Part shown: piece after piece, positions 26,001 to 32,617 of the stretch
Numbering within the stretch: the first letter of the stretch is position 1
How the letters are laid out: every line of letters begins with the position of its first letter
DNA from: JAKFYM01 sp964416595
Lineage (GTDB): Bacteria > Bdellovibrionota > UBA1018 > CAIPTA01
Direction of reading: 5' to 3'
Assembly: GCA_964416595.1 (NCBI GenBank)
Contig: CAYQES010000011.1
Span: 1-64,000 of the forward strand
DNA: 64,000 nt
Made by a program: the position numbers and the translations under genes
Notes under the pieces: model-generated
Database searches by the model: none
Told to the model about the DNA's origin: nothing
Seen by the model: only the letters and a program-made list of their open reading frames with translations

Positions 26001-26179
26001 TCTTCCGGCGCCATGCTGGCGGATTCTGTCATCACCGTTACGGTGGGTTTGGTAATGTTGGGGAAAACATCAATGGGCAATTGCCGTAAAGCAAATACTC
26101 CATACACCAACACAAAAGCTGCCGTCGCCACCACAAATAAGCGATGGGCAAGCGCTGCGCGAATGATTGCATTCAGCAA
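23081..26179 (-). CDS. Heavy-metal RND efflux pump (CusA/CzcA family)
   Basis: 1032 residues starting with TTG at 26179, with GGAGG just upstream. It has 12 transmembrane helices and two large periplasmic loops. Family motifs are clear: LPIDVFPNITKPTVTV near the N-terminus and the helix-4 signature IGELVDDSIVDVENVFRR, typical of the heavy-metal (HME) branch and closer to CusA/HME3 than to the DFG form of CzcA. Methionine in HLIDHMLSGVSAAI lies near the expected metal path. It exports metal ions using the proton gradient. The metal cannot be decided from sequence alone. Operon order is small Cys/His-rich gene, pump, His-rich protein, outer-membrane channel, with no adaptor seen. Confidence 0.93.
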   Translation of the reverse strand: MLNAIIRAALAHRLFVVATAAFVLVYGVFALRQLPIDVFPNITKPTVTVMTESASMAPEEVETRVTYPIESQLSGLPGLERVRSQSGIGLSVIYLEFEWGSDIYRNRQLVQEKLNLVQERLPKDITPIMAPVGSLLGQIQQIAIFSENDISPMELRNIAEWILRPRLLTIPGVAQVISIGGGLKQYQILVSAEKLNHFQLSIEQIDKELAQISQNTTGGFLEKGGQEYLVRHIGVIETLDDIKQSLVGTHFGRPVLVGDIAEVKEAPRLKRGDGSFNGKPAVVVTIQKQPGADTVAITRQIEKAIAEITPSLPKGVVVNPNVFKQADFIEASIHGVQGKLQWGTVLVFVVLFLFLANLRMSLVTLTAIPVSFLVTAIVFYFFGLSVNTMTLGGLAIAIGELVDDSIVDVENVFRRLRENALSSHPKPKLEVIFSASSEVRNSIVLATLIIAMVFLPLFQLDGLEGRLFAPLGIAYLTALTASLIVSLTLTPVLCSYVSEKLGREEDTALVTRLKKLDRRILEWALPRPNFVLGGAIALFLFSIALLPWMGRDFLPKFNEGTAMIALIAPPGISLEESGKIGFEAEKLMMSVPEVKFVSRRTGRAELDEHAAGVNVSEIDIDFHPNGRPRELVLNEIRQKLKENFPSIGVNVGQPISHLIDHMLSGVSAAIAIKIFGPDLATLREQALALQEAIKDSQGLVDLKVESQGLIPQVKVHILRNEAAKYGLSAGEVTKLLEAAFNGEVVAQVLDETKIHDVFFRFDDSSRSSLDKMQKTLLKVMPNGQKVLLEQVADVYETTGPNEINRENGQRRIVVSANVSGRDLGSLMEEIQKKVAGKVQLPEGYYVTYGGQYESQQTATRNILWFGLISLVGIALLLYGHFHSKTIMTQIMVTIPLAFAGGIFLLFLTDKTITVASLIGFITLCGIASRNGIMMISHYLHLIEKEGATFCQATIIRGSQERLVPVMMTALVASLALLPLVFAKGQPGSEVLHPVAVVIVGGLLSSTLLDIIVTPTLFYRFGKNSCLTKKENP

Positions 26180-26224
26180 GGAAACCTCCAGTTAATAAAT
26201 TATTTTAGGAAAAATAAGCCGCTT

Positions 26225-26644
26225 TTAAGCGCGTGGAGGTTGGAACGGGCCCTCTAGATAAGGGCTAGATCTTATAGAGGAAGAGTTCTCATTATAAACC
26301 AATGGACTAGGCAAAATTTTCTCTAAAATCGTTTCTTTAGGAAACAAAGAACTTAAGGAACAGCAGTTACTATGAGTAGCGCAGTGGCAGCTATTTTTTT
26401 CTGTTTTTGTGTCCGACTTTTGGTCGTTGTCGTGACAGTGATGTTTGGTTTTTTGTGTACTAGAAGCACAATGATCGTTGAACGTTGTGAAAGCGGGCNN
26501 NNNNNNNNNNNNNNNNNNNNNNNNNNNNNNNNNNNNNNNNNNNNNNNNNNNNNNNNNNNNNNNNNNNNNNNNNNNNNNNNNNNNNNNNNNNNNNNNNNGG
26601 GCTAAGAAAAAGCTGAGGAAAATTCCGAATGTTTTTTTAGCCAT
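26225..26644 (-). CDS. Small exported Cys/His-rich protein, interrupted by assembly gap
   Basis: Sequence on both sides of the N run reads in the minus frame. From an ATG at 26644 comes a signal-peptide-like start (MAKKTFGIFLSFFLA). After the gap comes FNDHCASSTQKTKHHCHDND and CHCATHSNCCSLSS, ending PFQPPRA. If the gap is truly about 100 nt, the product is about 139 residues. Such Cys/His-rich exported proteins often head copper- or zinc-efflux operons. If the gap is larger, the two ends could belong to different genes. Confidence 0.5.
   Translation of the reverse strand: MAKKTFGIFLSFFLAXXXXXXXXXXXXXXXXXXXXXXXXXXXXXXXXXXPAFTTFNDHCASSTQKTKHHCHDNDQKSDTKTEKNSCHCATHSNCCSLSSLFPKETILEKILPSPLVYNENSSSIRSSPYLEGPFQPPRA
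26498..26598. other. Assembly gap (run of about 100 N)
   Basis: Undetermined bases inside the first gene of the metal-efflux operon. The true length is unknown, so a missing gene here cannot be excluded. Confidence 0.99.
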
Positions 26645-26694
26645 GGCCTTCGAGTCTAGTTTGTTCTTGTGCTTTGTCAAGCTAAGCCAAAGAT

Positions 26695-27192
26695 TTACTC
26701 TTTAGCTCTTACCGCCACTCGCGTTGTGCAGGTCATAGTATTTGCCTTATGAATAAAGTGGCTTTTATAAGCACATTCGGCGTGGCCCGCGTTGTAACAA
26801 TTGTCTAACGCTACTTGCGTGGCTTGGCTTATGGCCTCTTGGCAATTGCCTTCAATGCTATTTTTATTTCCACCGTGACCTTCGGCTATATAAACGAGAT
26901 CCGGACGGCAGAGCGAATTTTTTCCCGATTTACCGCGAGACTCAACCTCACAGCGGCCAGCGGAGGAAGAAATTTTTCGAGAAGCCGTGATCAAGCAATC
27001 ACTATGGCCCTGGGTATAGCAATAATAGAGGTTAGCCAGTTCCGCCGCATTTTTGGCCATCTGGCAGTTTTGTTCTTCGGTGGCGCCATAATTGGTGATT
27101 CGGGCGGAAGATTGAAAAACAGTTTGGCATGGGGCCGTTTCCATGGCGGAGAAAGCGGGTTGGGTAAGTAGGGAAAGTAAAATTAGCATCAT
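26695..27192 (-). CDS. Exported Cys-rich protein with internal duplication
   Basis: 165 residues with a signal peptide (MMLILLSLLTQPAFSA) and at least eight cysteines in the mature part. Two segments repeat the same pattern: EEQNCQMAKNAAELANLYYCYTQGHSDC and EGNCQEAISQATQVALDNCYNAGHAEC, each with three cysteines and a GH-x2-C end, so disulphides are likely. GGAG lies 10 nt before the ATG. No family is known to me. It is separated from the efflux operon by about 50 nt and may be transcribed into it. Confidence 0.65.
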   Translation of the reverse strand: MMLILLSLLTQPAFSAMETAPCQTVFQSSARITNYGATEEQNCQMAKNAAELANLYYCYTQGHSDCLITASRKISSSAGRCEVESRGKSGKNSLCRPDLVYIAEGHGGNKNSIEGNCQEAISQATQVALDNCYNAGHAECAYKSHFIHKANTMTCTTRVAVRAKE

Positions 27193-27269
27193 AAAAAAAG
27201 ATCTCCATTAATAGGCGCCCAACATACTTTGAAATATAGGGGATTTGTCAAAAGATTTTACGTAATAAC

Positions 27270-27285
27270 GGGTAGGTGCTTTGCA
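27270..27285 (+). promoter_or_regulatory. Weaker sigma-54-like promoter candidate
   Basis: GGGTAGGTGCTTTGCA has GG-N10-GC spacing and a TTGCA -12 block but three mismatches in the -24 half. The predicted start is near 27297, about 33 nt before the GTG at 27330. Confidence 0.3.
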
Positions 27286-27329
27286 AAAATGTGTAGAAGA
27301 GCTACCATTTTCAAGAGGAGGGATTCTCT

Positions 27330-27758
27330 GTGGCAAAATGGATAATTCTTAGTGTGGTGTTGGCTCTATGGGCTCAAACGGGGGAGGCGGCGAAAAAATC
27401 CCCTCGCAAATTTCAATCACTCGGACCCACGATTAATATTGCTGCTAAAGCTAAGCAGTATTTAGAGGGCGCACTCTCGGCGGATTTAAAAAACGCAAAG
27501 TGGACTCAACAGTGCGGAAAGCCGAAAGTAAAAGACGATCATTATAAATACATTTGTAAGTTCGAATTCACCGCCGGTGATGTAGGTGGTGCGTACGCCG
27601 TGTTTCTCTCTAAGCGTGCTGAGCTGGTGGCTGTGATGCGGGGGCGTGGCAGAAAAGTGGGTGATCGTATGGATTACACTTTTGGTGTGCACGAGAGCTC
27701 TAGCATGAAGCCGTTTACAAAAAAGCCAGGCAAAGAAAGGGTGGCTTATGAAGAATAA
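27330..27758 (+). CDS. Small exported basic protein of unknown function
   Basis: 142 residues starting with GTG at 27330, which follows GAGGAGGG. A signal peptide (MAKWIILSVVLALWAQTGEA) precedes a Lys-rich mature protein with two cysteines (TQQCGKPKV, KYICKFEF) about 17 residues apart. The 3' end overlaps the start of the next gene by 11 nt, so the two form an operon. No family is recognised. Confidence 0.65.
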   Translation: MAKWIILSVVLALWAQTGEAAKKSPRKFQSLGPTINIAAKAKQYLEGALSADLKNAKWTQQCGKPKVKDDHYKYICKFEFTAGDVGGAYAVFLSKRAELVAVMRGRGRKVGDRMDYTFGVHESSSMKPFTKKPGKERVAYEE

Positions 27759-28278
27759 AATTTTATTGATCTGTGCATTTTTAGCATTGAGCTCATTGGC
27801 ATTTGCAAAGACAGAGAGTGAATACCTCAACGACGCTTTCATGAACGAGTGTGATGATGGCAGCCGCCATATTAATATCAATGGCGCCAAAAAAATTGCC
27901 AGAGAAGCATCTATGGGAAGAGTTGATTATGATGTGTTCGAAGATGTGTGGGACGATACCTGTAGCTTTCTGATTGCTAAGGAAGTGGCCACGATCGCGA
28001 AAAGCGATAGCAGCTTTTACGATTTATTCGATGATCTATTTGATAATGAGTGTGATGAGGGCTACAGCGTGATCGATGCCTCGGATGCTTTGATTGTGGC
28101 TAAGGGCGTTAAGGCAGGAACAGCGGATAAGGGCATATTTCTAACCGCATGGAATAATACTTGTAATGCCTCTGGAGCTTGGGAAACAGCGCAAATCGCT
28201 GTGCAGAACTCTTCTGCTCCTTCTTCGGGCACTGAAGAAAATGAGGGCGATTACAGCTCTAGCGGTTCTGGTTCGTAG
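27748..28278 (+). CDS. Small exported acidic protein with two Cys-containing repeats
   Basis: 176 residues with a signal peptide (MKNKILLICAFLALSSLAFA). Two repeats of about 60 residues follow: LNDAFMNECDDG...FEDVWDDTCSFLIAKEVATIAKSD and LFDDLFDNECDEG...FLTAWNNTCNASGAWETAQIAVQN. Each has two cysteines, probably one disulphide per repeat. The end is a Ser/Gly/Glu-rich tail. It is very acidic while its operon partner is basic, so the two may interact. No family is recognised. Confidence 0.68.
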   Translation: MKNKILLICAFLALSSLAFAKTESEYLNDAFMNECDDGSRHININGAKKIAREASMGRVDYDVFEDVWDDTCSFLIAKEVATIAKSDSSFYDLFDDLFDNECDEGYSVIDASDALIVAKGVKAGTADKGIFLTAWNNTCNASGAWETAQIAVQNSSAPSSGTEENEGDYSSSGSGS

Positions 28279-28292
28279 AATTTAAAAAAACT

Positions 28293-28793
28293 CTAGTTCT
28301 GACTTGGGCAAACAAAGCGGCCATCTTGAATAAGATGGCCGTATTTTTCTCTAAAAGCATTTTGCGTCACAATCGCATCAAATTCTTCCGCATCCCCAAA
28401 CTGACCAATATCTATTCCCCGGTATTTCACCTGGATGAAGTGCACTAATTCGTGAGCCAAGGAATCAAAGATACTACGGCCATGTTTGTAAGAGGCACGG
28501 TTAGACATTAAGAAAATTTGCCCTAAGCGGGGCACGTACACATTTAAAAAAGCGTCAGGCCGAAAACCCCACTGGGGCTCTACTGCGTCCTGAAATTCTT
28601 TCAGAGATGTTTCATGCTCGAGGCGCACAAGGGGTAGGGGGATATCCCGACGGGTAAGTTTATTGTCGTAAATGGGCAGCAGAAGATCGAAAATGCATTC
28701 CTGCACGCCACGCACATCTTCACCCGGAGTAAAATCTTCAGCAAAAGTTGGTATAGAAAAAGAAACGAATAATAGAAGCGCTAACACTTTCAT
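28293..28793 (-). CDS. Exported HExxH protein, putative zinc metallopeptidase
   Basis: 166 residues with a signal peptide (MKVLALLLFVSFSIPTFA). The motif HELVHFIQ sits in a helix after SIFDSLA, and EEFDAIVTQNAF about 20 residues later could supply the third ligand as in gluzincins. The N-terminal half has CIFDLLLPIYD. SD AGGAG precedes the ATG. It is too small for most named peptidase families, so activity is a guess. It is 30 nt downstream of the 249-residue gene, probably in one operon. Confidence 0.62.
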   Translation of the reverse strand: MKVLALLLFVSFSIPTFAEDFTPGEDVRGVQECIFDLLLPIYDNKLTRRDIPLPLVRLEHETSLKEFQDAVEPQWGFRPDAFLNVYVPRLGQIFLMSNRASYKHGRSIFDSLAHELVHFIQVKYRGIDIGQFGDAEEFDAIVTQNAFREKYGHLIQDGRFVCPSQN

Positions 28794-28823
28794 GGAAAAT
28801 CTCCTGGATAAAAGTTCCCTAAA

Positions 28824-29573
28824 CTAAATAAAATGAATATTGCTGGTGGCTACGCCATTTTCCGCAGGCACGTGAATGTCCACGGCCCGCAAGCGCTTCA
28901 CGCTCAAAATATAAGGCGAGCCAGTTAAGGTGCAGTTCAATTTGGCCGTAAATTTTTCTTTAATGGAGAAAGCAGAGCCATCTTCGGTGAGCAATTCCCG
29001 GATCTGGTATTCAGGAATATAATCCATGGAAACATAGGAAGCTTCGCCGGATAGGATCTTTTGGGTGCATTCAATGAGCTTCCTCGTAACTAAAGAAGAG
29101 CGCTCATAAAGTTCATACCAAGGGTAGGCTGTAAGTTGCATCACAGAGTAGTTGCAAAGGGAGAAGCAGCTATAGCTGCGATACACCTGCAAGTGATTTT
29201 GGTCCACGATTTCAATTACGTCGCCATCTTCAATTTCATTAAACACACTTTGATCGCATAAAAGCGAAAGAGTACGCATGGCGTATTTCAGCATGGCCAC
29301 TTCGTTATTTACTCCTAGGCCCATTTGCATGGCGCCTTCGATGAATTGTAGCTGGCCTTGCACTGTGCGAATCGCCATATCTTGGCTATTTTTATCTAAT
29401 TGCAGAAATCTTTTTCGCACTTGCGAAGAGGGGGTGGGGAGTTTTTTGCCGAGAAAAAAACCCAGCAAAGTATCTAAATTATTAATGTTTTTTGATAACT
29501 CATCGACCGCATCGAGGGCGGAAAAGTTTAGATTATTAACTTCTGGTTTTTCCTGTGTGGAGAAGTTGTCCAT
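28824..29573 (-). CDS. Conserved-looking cytoplasmic protein of unknown function
   Basis: 249 residues without signal peptide or membrane segment. The N-terminal half is helical (VDELSKNINNLDTLLGFFLGKK; AIRTVQGQLQFIEGAMQMG). The C-terminal half is mixed, with an unusual Cys/Tyr-rich stretch (YRSYSCFSLCNYSVMQL) and FTAKLNCTLTGSPYILSVKRL near the end. I do not recognise it. A sigma-70-type promoter (29586-29614) and a perfect palindrome over the start codon (29568-29583) suggest direct repressor control, perhaps by the XRE protein encoded just upstream. Confidence 0.6.
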   Translation of the reverse strand: MDNFSTQEKPEVNNLNFSALDAVDELSKNINNLDTLLGFFLGKKLPTPSSQVRKRFLQLDKNSQDMAIRTVQGQLQFIEGAMQMGLGVNNEVAMLKYAMRTLSLLCDQSVFNEIEDGDVIEIVDQNHLQVYRSYSCFSLCNYSVMQLTAYPWYELYERSSLVTRKLIECTQKILSGEASYVSMDYIPEYQIRELLTEDGSAFSIKEKFTAKLNCTLTGSPYILSVKRLRAVDIHVPAENGVATSNIHFI

Positions 29574-29583
29574 AATTATGGAC
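29568..29583. promoter_or_regulatory. Perfect 16-bp palindrome over start codon, operator candidate
   Basis: GTCCATAATTATGGAC is fully self-complementary and covers the ATG at 29573 and the predicted transcription start. Confidence 0.5.
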
Positions 29584-29585
29584 GC

Positions 29586-29614
29586 ACTCTATCCTTTTAT
29601 ATGCACCTAGTCAA
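29586..29614 (-). promoter_or_regulatory. Sigma-70-type promoter
   Basis: Minus strand: -35 TTGACT (29614-29609), a 17-nt spacer, and -10 TAGAGT (29591-29586). The start would fall near 29579, about 6 nt before the ATG of the 249-residue gene, so the leader is very short. Confidence 0.5.
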
Positions 29615-29685
29615 TGTGTGGGTGGAAAATTACCTTAACTACACATAAAAAGAATAAATACTAAATTTTTATATATTTCGATTAT

Positions 29686-29982
29686 TTAGGACGCTTTAGA
29701 CTTGGAAGTAAGCGCGGCTACCATAATTTCTCGTTCCGCATCCAAAATAATTTTCATCAGGGTGTCCACTTGCAGGTTATACATTTTTACCAGCACCTTT
29801 AACTTTTTTAGGGGTGGAACAGCAATGCCCCGCTCAAAATTGGAAATGAATTGTGCTGAAGAATATCCTAGAGCCAAGCTAACTTCTCTTTGAGTTAGGC
29901 CTGCTTTTACCCGCATTTCCTGCAGGTATTCACCTAGCTTGAGATAGCGGCGGGTTAGGACGTAGTGCTTTTTCTTTGCCAT
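29686..29982 (-). CDS. XRE-family helix-turn-helix regulator
   Basis: 98 residues from the ATG at 29982, chosen for its GGGGA site. The helix-turn-helix is canonical: LQEMRVKAGLTQREVSLALGYSSAQFISNFERG, then VPPLKKLKVLVKMYNLQV. A short basic N-terminus (MAKKKHYVLTRRYLK) and an Ala/Lys tail flank it. It lies between the desaturase-acyltransferase-diiron operon and the 249-residue gene on the same strand, so it could repress either. It is small, lacks a ligand domain, and probably acts as a dimer on palindromes such as 29568-29583. Confidence 0.88.
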   Translation of the reverse strand: MAKKKHYVLTRRYLKLGEYLQEMRVKAGLTQREVSLALGYSSAQFISNFERGIAVPPLKKLKVLVKMYNLQVDTLMKIILDAEREIMVAALTSKSKAS

Positions 29983-30008
29983 ATATTTCCCCAGAACTTT
30001 AGCCATAC

Positions 30009-30075
30009 AAAAGGATTGATCTATAATTTGCAGGTGCTTACTATCTTCTTCTCTCTGCAAAAAATCAATCCTTTT
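30009..30075. repeat. Nested long inverted repeat upstream of the XRE gene
   Basis: Outer arms AAAAGGATTGAT (30009-30020) and ATCAATCCTTTT (30064-30075) are perfect over 12 bp. Inner arms TTTGCAG (30027-30033) and CTGCAAA (30055-30061) are perfect over 7 bp, with a 21-nt loop. It lies between the stop of the diiron gene (30121) and the XRE start (29982). On the minus strand the 3' arm ends in TTTT, so it may be a terminator or attenuator. Confidence 0.6.
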
Positions 30076-30120
30076 CCTGGCTTTTTTCCTGGGAAAAGCG
30101 GCGAAGGCAACAATATTTAC

Positions 30121-30765
30121 TTAGGCAACTTTACGGCTCTGGGCTTTGAAGTTCTGAATGTCCTCTACCAAACGGCAATAGTTATCTGCGGTGCCAAGGA
30201 TGGCTTCTTCTACTGCTGCTTTTTCGCTTTTGTTTAGGGATTCTAGGAAAGATTTATAGGCGTCGATATGTTCCACATCATCTTCTGTATGCAAGGTGAG
30301 GTAGTGGCTGGAGGCTTTACCAAAGGCTTTTTGAGCTGTTTTCAATACCATGGGACCACTTTTTAGGGATAAAAGTTCGAGCACTGCAATGTATCCAAAG
30401 ATGGTCATGGGGGTGGTATGTTCAATCAAGAAATAGGTGTTACGGTAAAGAGATTTAGTGCTTGTTAGCTCTGGGAAATCTTCCATGGTCATGCCCAGGG
30501 CTTTAAGATCAGAGATGGCAATGCGCTCGTGCCGTTTTTCGGCCGTGGCGTGTTTTACTAATTGTACGTGAGTGTCGTCTTGGTCCACACCAAATCTAGC
30601 AGCGGCAGCGGCTAGTACGCGGGTGGAATGGGACACATAATAGGCGGTTTGCGCGAGCCAATTGCCATAGATTTTAGGGTCTGACCAATCTAGGGTTTCA
30701 ATTTTACTATGGATGGTGTCGGCTGCTGTTTCATTGATTTCCCAAAGACTTTTTTTATTGCTCAT
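30121..30765 (-). CDS. Haem-oxygenase-like diiron protein (iron-containing redox enzyme family)
   Basis: 214 residues, all-helical. The expected ligand pattern of haem-oxygenase-like diiron oxidases is visible: EKRHE in the middle, YFLIEHTTPMTIFGYIAVLE, and HTEDDVEHIDAY near the end. Relatives include UndA (1-undecene from laurate), BesC and CADD, which oxidise fatty acids or amino acids with O2. The product is last in a three-gene operon after a desaturase and a GNAT-like acyltransferase, so an acyl or N-acyl substrate is plausible. AGGAG precedes the ATG. The exact reaction cannot be read from sequence. Confidence 0.75.
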   Translation of the reverse strand: MSNKKSLWEINETAADTIHSKIETLDWSDPKIYGNWLAQTAYYVSHSTRVLAAAAARFGVDQDDTHVQLVKHATAEKRHERIAISDLKALGMTMEDFPELTSTKSLYRNTYFLIEHTTPMTIFGYIAVLELLSLKSGPMVLKTAQKAFGKASSHYLTLHTEDDVEHIDAYKSFLESLNKSEKAAVEEAILGTADNYCRLVEDIQNFKAQSRKVA

Positions 30766-30782
30766 AACTTTCTCCTTAAAAT

Positions 30783-31514
30783 TTAAGCGGCAGGTAAAGC
30801 TGTTACAGTATTGGCTGGATCCAGGAGTAACGGCCGTTTGGTTTGGTTAAAGGTTTCTGTGCGACTAGCCCACAGTTTTTCTTCCCATTCGCAAATCAAG
30901 GGCGAGGGATGGTGGGTGATTTTAGCAGCTCGGCAGGCAATGAGATCGCAAAGCACGTTGTGGTTCATTACTTTTTCCATAATGCAATCGCCACCATAGG
31001 CATAGGCTAGTTCATGCACACGGTGATCCCGGCGGGCTGGAGCAATAGCGGCATCGGCTCCATATTGGCGCATCACTTTAAAAGCGAGGCTTGCAAGCAC
31101 GGCGCCGAGGTGGAAACCCGTGTTATGTTTTCGCCAGTCGGGATGGATGGTCATATACTCCATCGACATCACTCTTGATACTCCTAGATCCTGAAGCTTT
31201 TGGCTAAAAGCTGGTGGGTACATTTGCATATAACGGTGTTGAGTGGCGGCGATTGAGTTCAGAGAGAAAAAACTATAGAGATGCACGGCCACTGGGCGGT
31301 CTTCTTCGAAGATGCTCGCGATAAAATCTTGGCGCACAAAATCATCTACAAGCACGGAAGAGTCACAATTGAGTTTTTTGAGAATATCGTCCCAAACGGA
31401 ATACCAAAAGGAAAACACGCGATTGTGTTCCGTGGCGAATTGTTTTGGAATGTCTGCTGATTCCATTAAATAATAGCGTAGGTTCTCAAGCGGTCTTACG
31501 TTCATTTCGGTCAT
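30783..31514 (-). CDS. GNAT-fold N-acyltransferase (FeeM/autoinducer-synthase-like candidate)
   Basis: 243 residues from the ATG at 31514 with GGAGG 5 nt upstream; it overlaps the desaturase 3' end by 29 nt. The core has the GNAT strand-loop-helix pattern (SRVMSMEYMTIHPDWRKHNTGFHLGAVLASLAFK), followed by a long helix and ADAAIAPARRDHRVHELAYAYGG. The N-terminal part (HNRVFSFWYSVWDD) is Trp/Phe-rich. Length and layout fit acyl-ACP-dependent enzymes that make N-acyl amino acids or homoserine lactones, not small acetyltransferases. Coupling to a desaturase and a diiron oxidase supports a lipid-derived product. The family call is by pattern only. Confidence 0.62.
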   Translation of the reverse strand: MTEMNVRPLENLRYYLMESADIPKQFATEHNRVFSFWYSVWDDILKKLNCDSSVLVDDFVRQDFIASIFEEDRPVAVHLYSFFSLNSIAATQHRYMQMYPPAFSQKLQDLGVSRVMSMEYMTIHPDWRKHNTGFHLGAVLASLAFKVMRQYGADAAIAPARRDHRVHELAYAYGGDCIMEKVMNHNVLCDLIACRAAKITHHPSPLICEWEEKLWASRTETFNQTKRPLLLDPANTVTALPAA

Positions 31515-32442
31515 TGTTCCTCCATGAAGAATGAGTTAGGTCTCGGTACACAGGTTTTTCGGAAGGTAAAAAATACGATTTATTCTCGTGGGCCCACTCA
31601 GCATAGGCCTCATTTTTTAAAAGATTTTCACGCATATTCTTCAAGTTGTGCCAGGGCACATGGGGGAAGAGATGATGAATGAGGTGTAGGGCGTTGTTGT
31701 GCGGACCGAAGAAAAAAGCTTCGATGGGGGAGGCAATAATATTACGGCTACCATTCAACTCATTTTCATTCGGTAAACCAAGATGTTCCACGATGCTGCG
31801 CACTTTCATTAAAAGCGGCAAGGCTGTGGCCCAGGGAACAAGCCAGTAGAAAAAAATCAAAGCAAGAGATTGAGTGGCCACAAATGGGGCCAACACAAGA
31901 GCAATGTAGAGCAGGCGTTTTTTCCAGGAGTATGGTTTGCCAATAAGTAAGGCAGCTCCTGCCATTTCTAACGCGCCCATACCACCCAAATAAGGAGAGA
32001 AATCGCTCCAGAATTTACGTTTTGTTTTGGGAAAGTGCCATTGTACTTTGGCCATTTTTCTAGCCCAATCGGGATCCTTTTCCGTGTTAGTGAATTGGTG
32101 GTGCAGCCAGTGGTGTTGGCGATAGCGCTCAGTTTCGATGCCAAGAGGCCAACCTGTTAGCCAGTTACTGATGCGGTCATTCCACTTTTTATTGGCAAAC
32201 AGATGGCCATGGGCCCCTTCATGAAGCAGAACCAGTAAAGCGTGTTGACGGGAAGCAATCCAAATCACGCTAGCTACATATGCCGCTGGGTGTGCAATCC
32301 ATTGGGCGAGAGTCGCGGCAGCAAAGATTTGACCCCAATCGGAAGCTAGGGCTAAGGCAGTTTTAAAGGTAGAAGGTAAACGCAGCGCCAGTGACTGCAT
32401 TTTTGTTTCCGAATTACTCCAGGATTGTTTGCTATGTTCCAT
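31486..32442 (-). CDS. Membrane fatty acid desaturase (FAD2/alkane-type, three His boxes)
   Basis: 318 residues. Histidine boxes HEGAHGH, RQHHWLHH and HLIHHLFPH are all present, with hydrophobic spans (FAAATLAQWIAHPAAYVASVIWIA; LLYIALVLAPFVATQSLALIFFYWL). This box pattern (HxxxH, HxxHH, HxxHH) belongs to the plant-FAD/DesA-like branch and differs from the stearoyl-CoA-type enzyme at 19246. It begins the three-gene operon. The ATG at 32442 has no clear ribosome site, and a second ATG at 32400 is possible. In this context it may modify the acyl chain used by the acyltransferase and not bulk lipid. Confidence 0.85.
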   Translation of the reverse strand: MEHSKQSWSNSETKMQSLALRLPSTFKTALALASDWGQIFAAATLAQWIAHPAAYVASVIWIASRQHALLVLLHEGAHGHLFANKKWNDRISNWLTGWPLGIETERYRQHHWLHHQFTNTEKDPDWARKMAKVQWHFPKTKRKFWSDFSPYLGGMGALEMAGAALLIGKPYSWKKRLLYIALVLAPFVATQSLALIFFYWLVPWATALPLLMKVRSIVEHLGLPNENELNGSRNIIASPIEAFFFGPHNNALHLIHHLFPHVPWHNLKNMRENLLKNEAYAEWAHENKSYFLPSEKPVYRDLTHSSWRNNDRNERKTA

Positions 32443-32617
32443 ACAAAATATATGTGTTTATGTTTATTTTTAACTAATGAGGAATCGGTGAGTGAATGAG
32501 ATAAGTTTAGTAGAATCTAATAACGCTAAGCATTATTGCCGTGGCTTTTTTGCGCTTGTGCCAGTTTCAATAATTCGAATATTCAAAAGCTACTAAAATT
32601 GGTTATCCTGTTCTTAG

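Noticed and set aside
32542..32556. GTGGCTTTTTTGCGC as a plus-strand sigma-54 promoter of the CheY-like gene
   Set aside because: GG-to-GC distance does not equal 10 nt.
32550..32563. TGGCAC word on the minus strand as a sigma-54 promoter of the desaturase operon
   Set aside because: The -24 half is perfect but the nearest GC is not 10 nt away, so the spacing rule fails.
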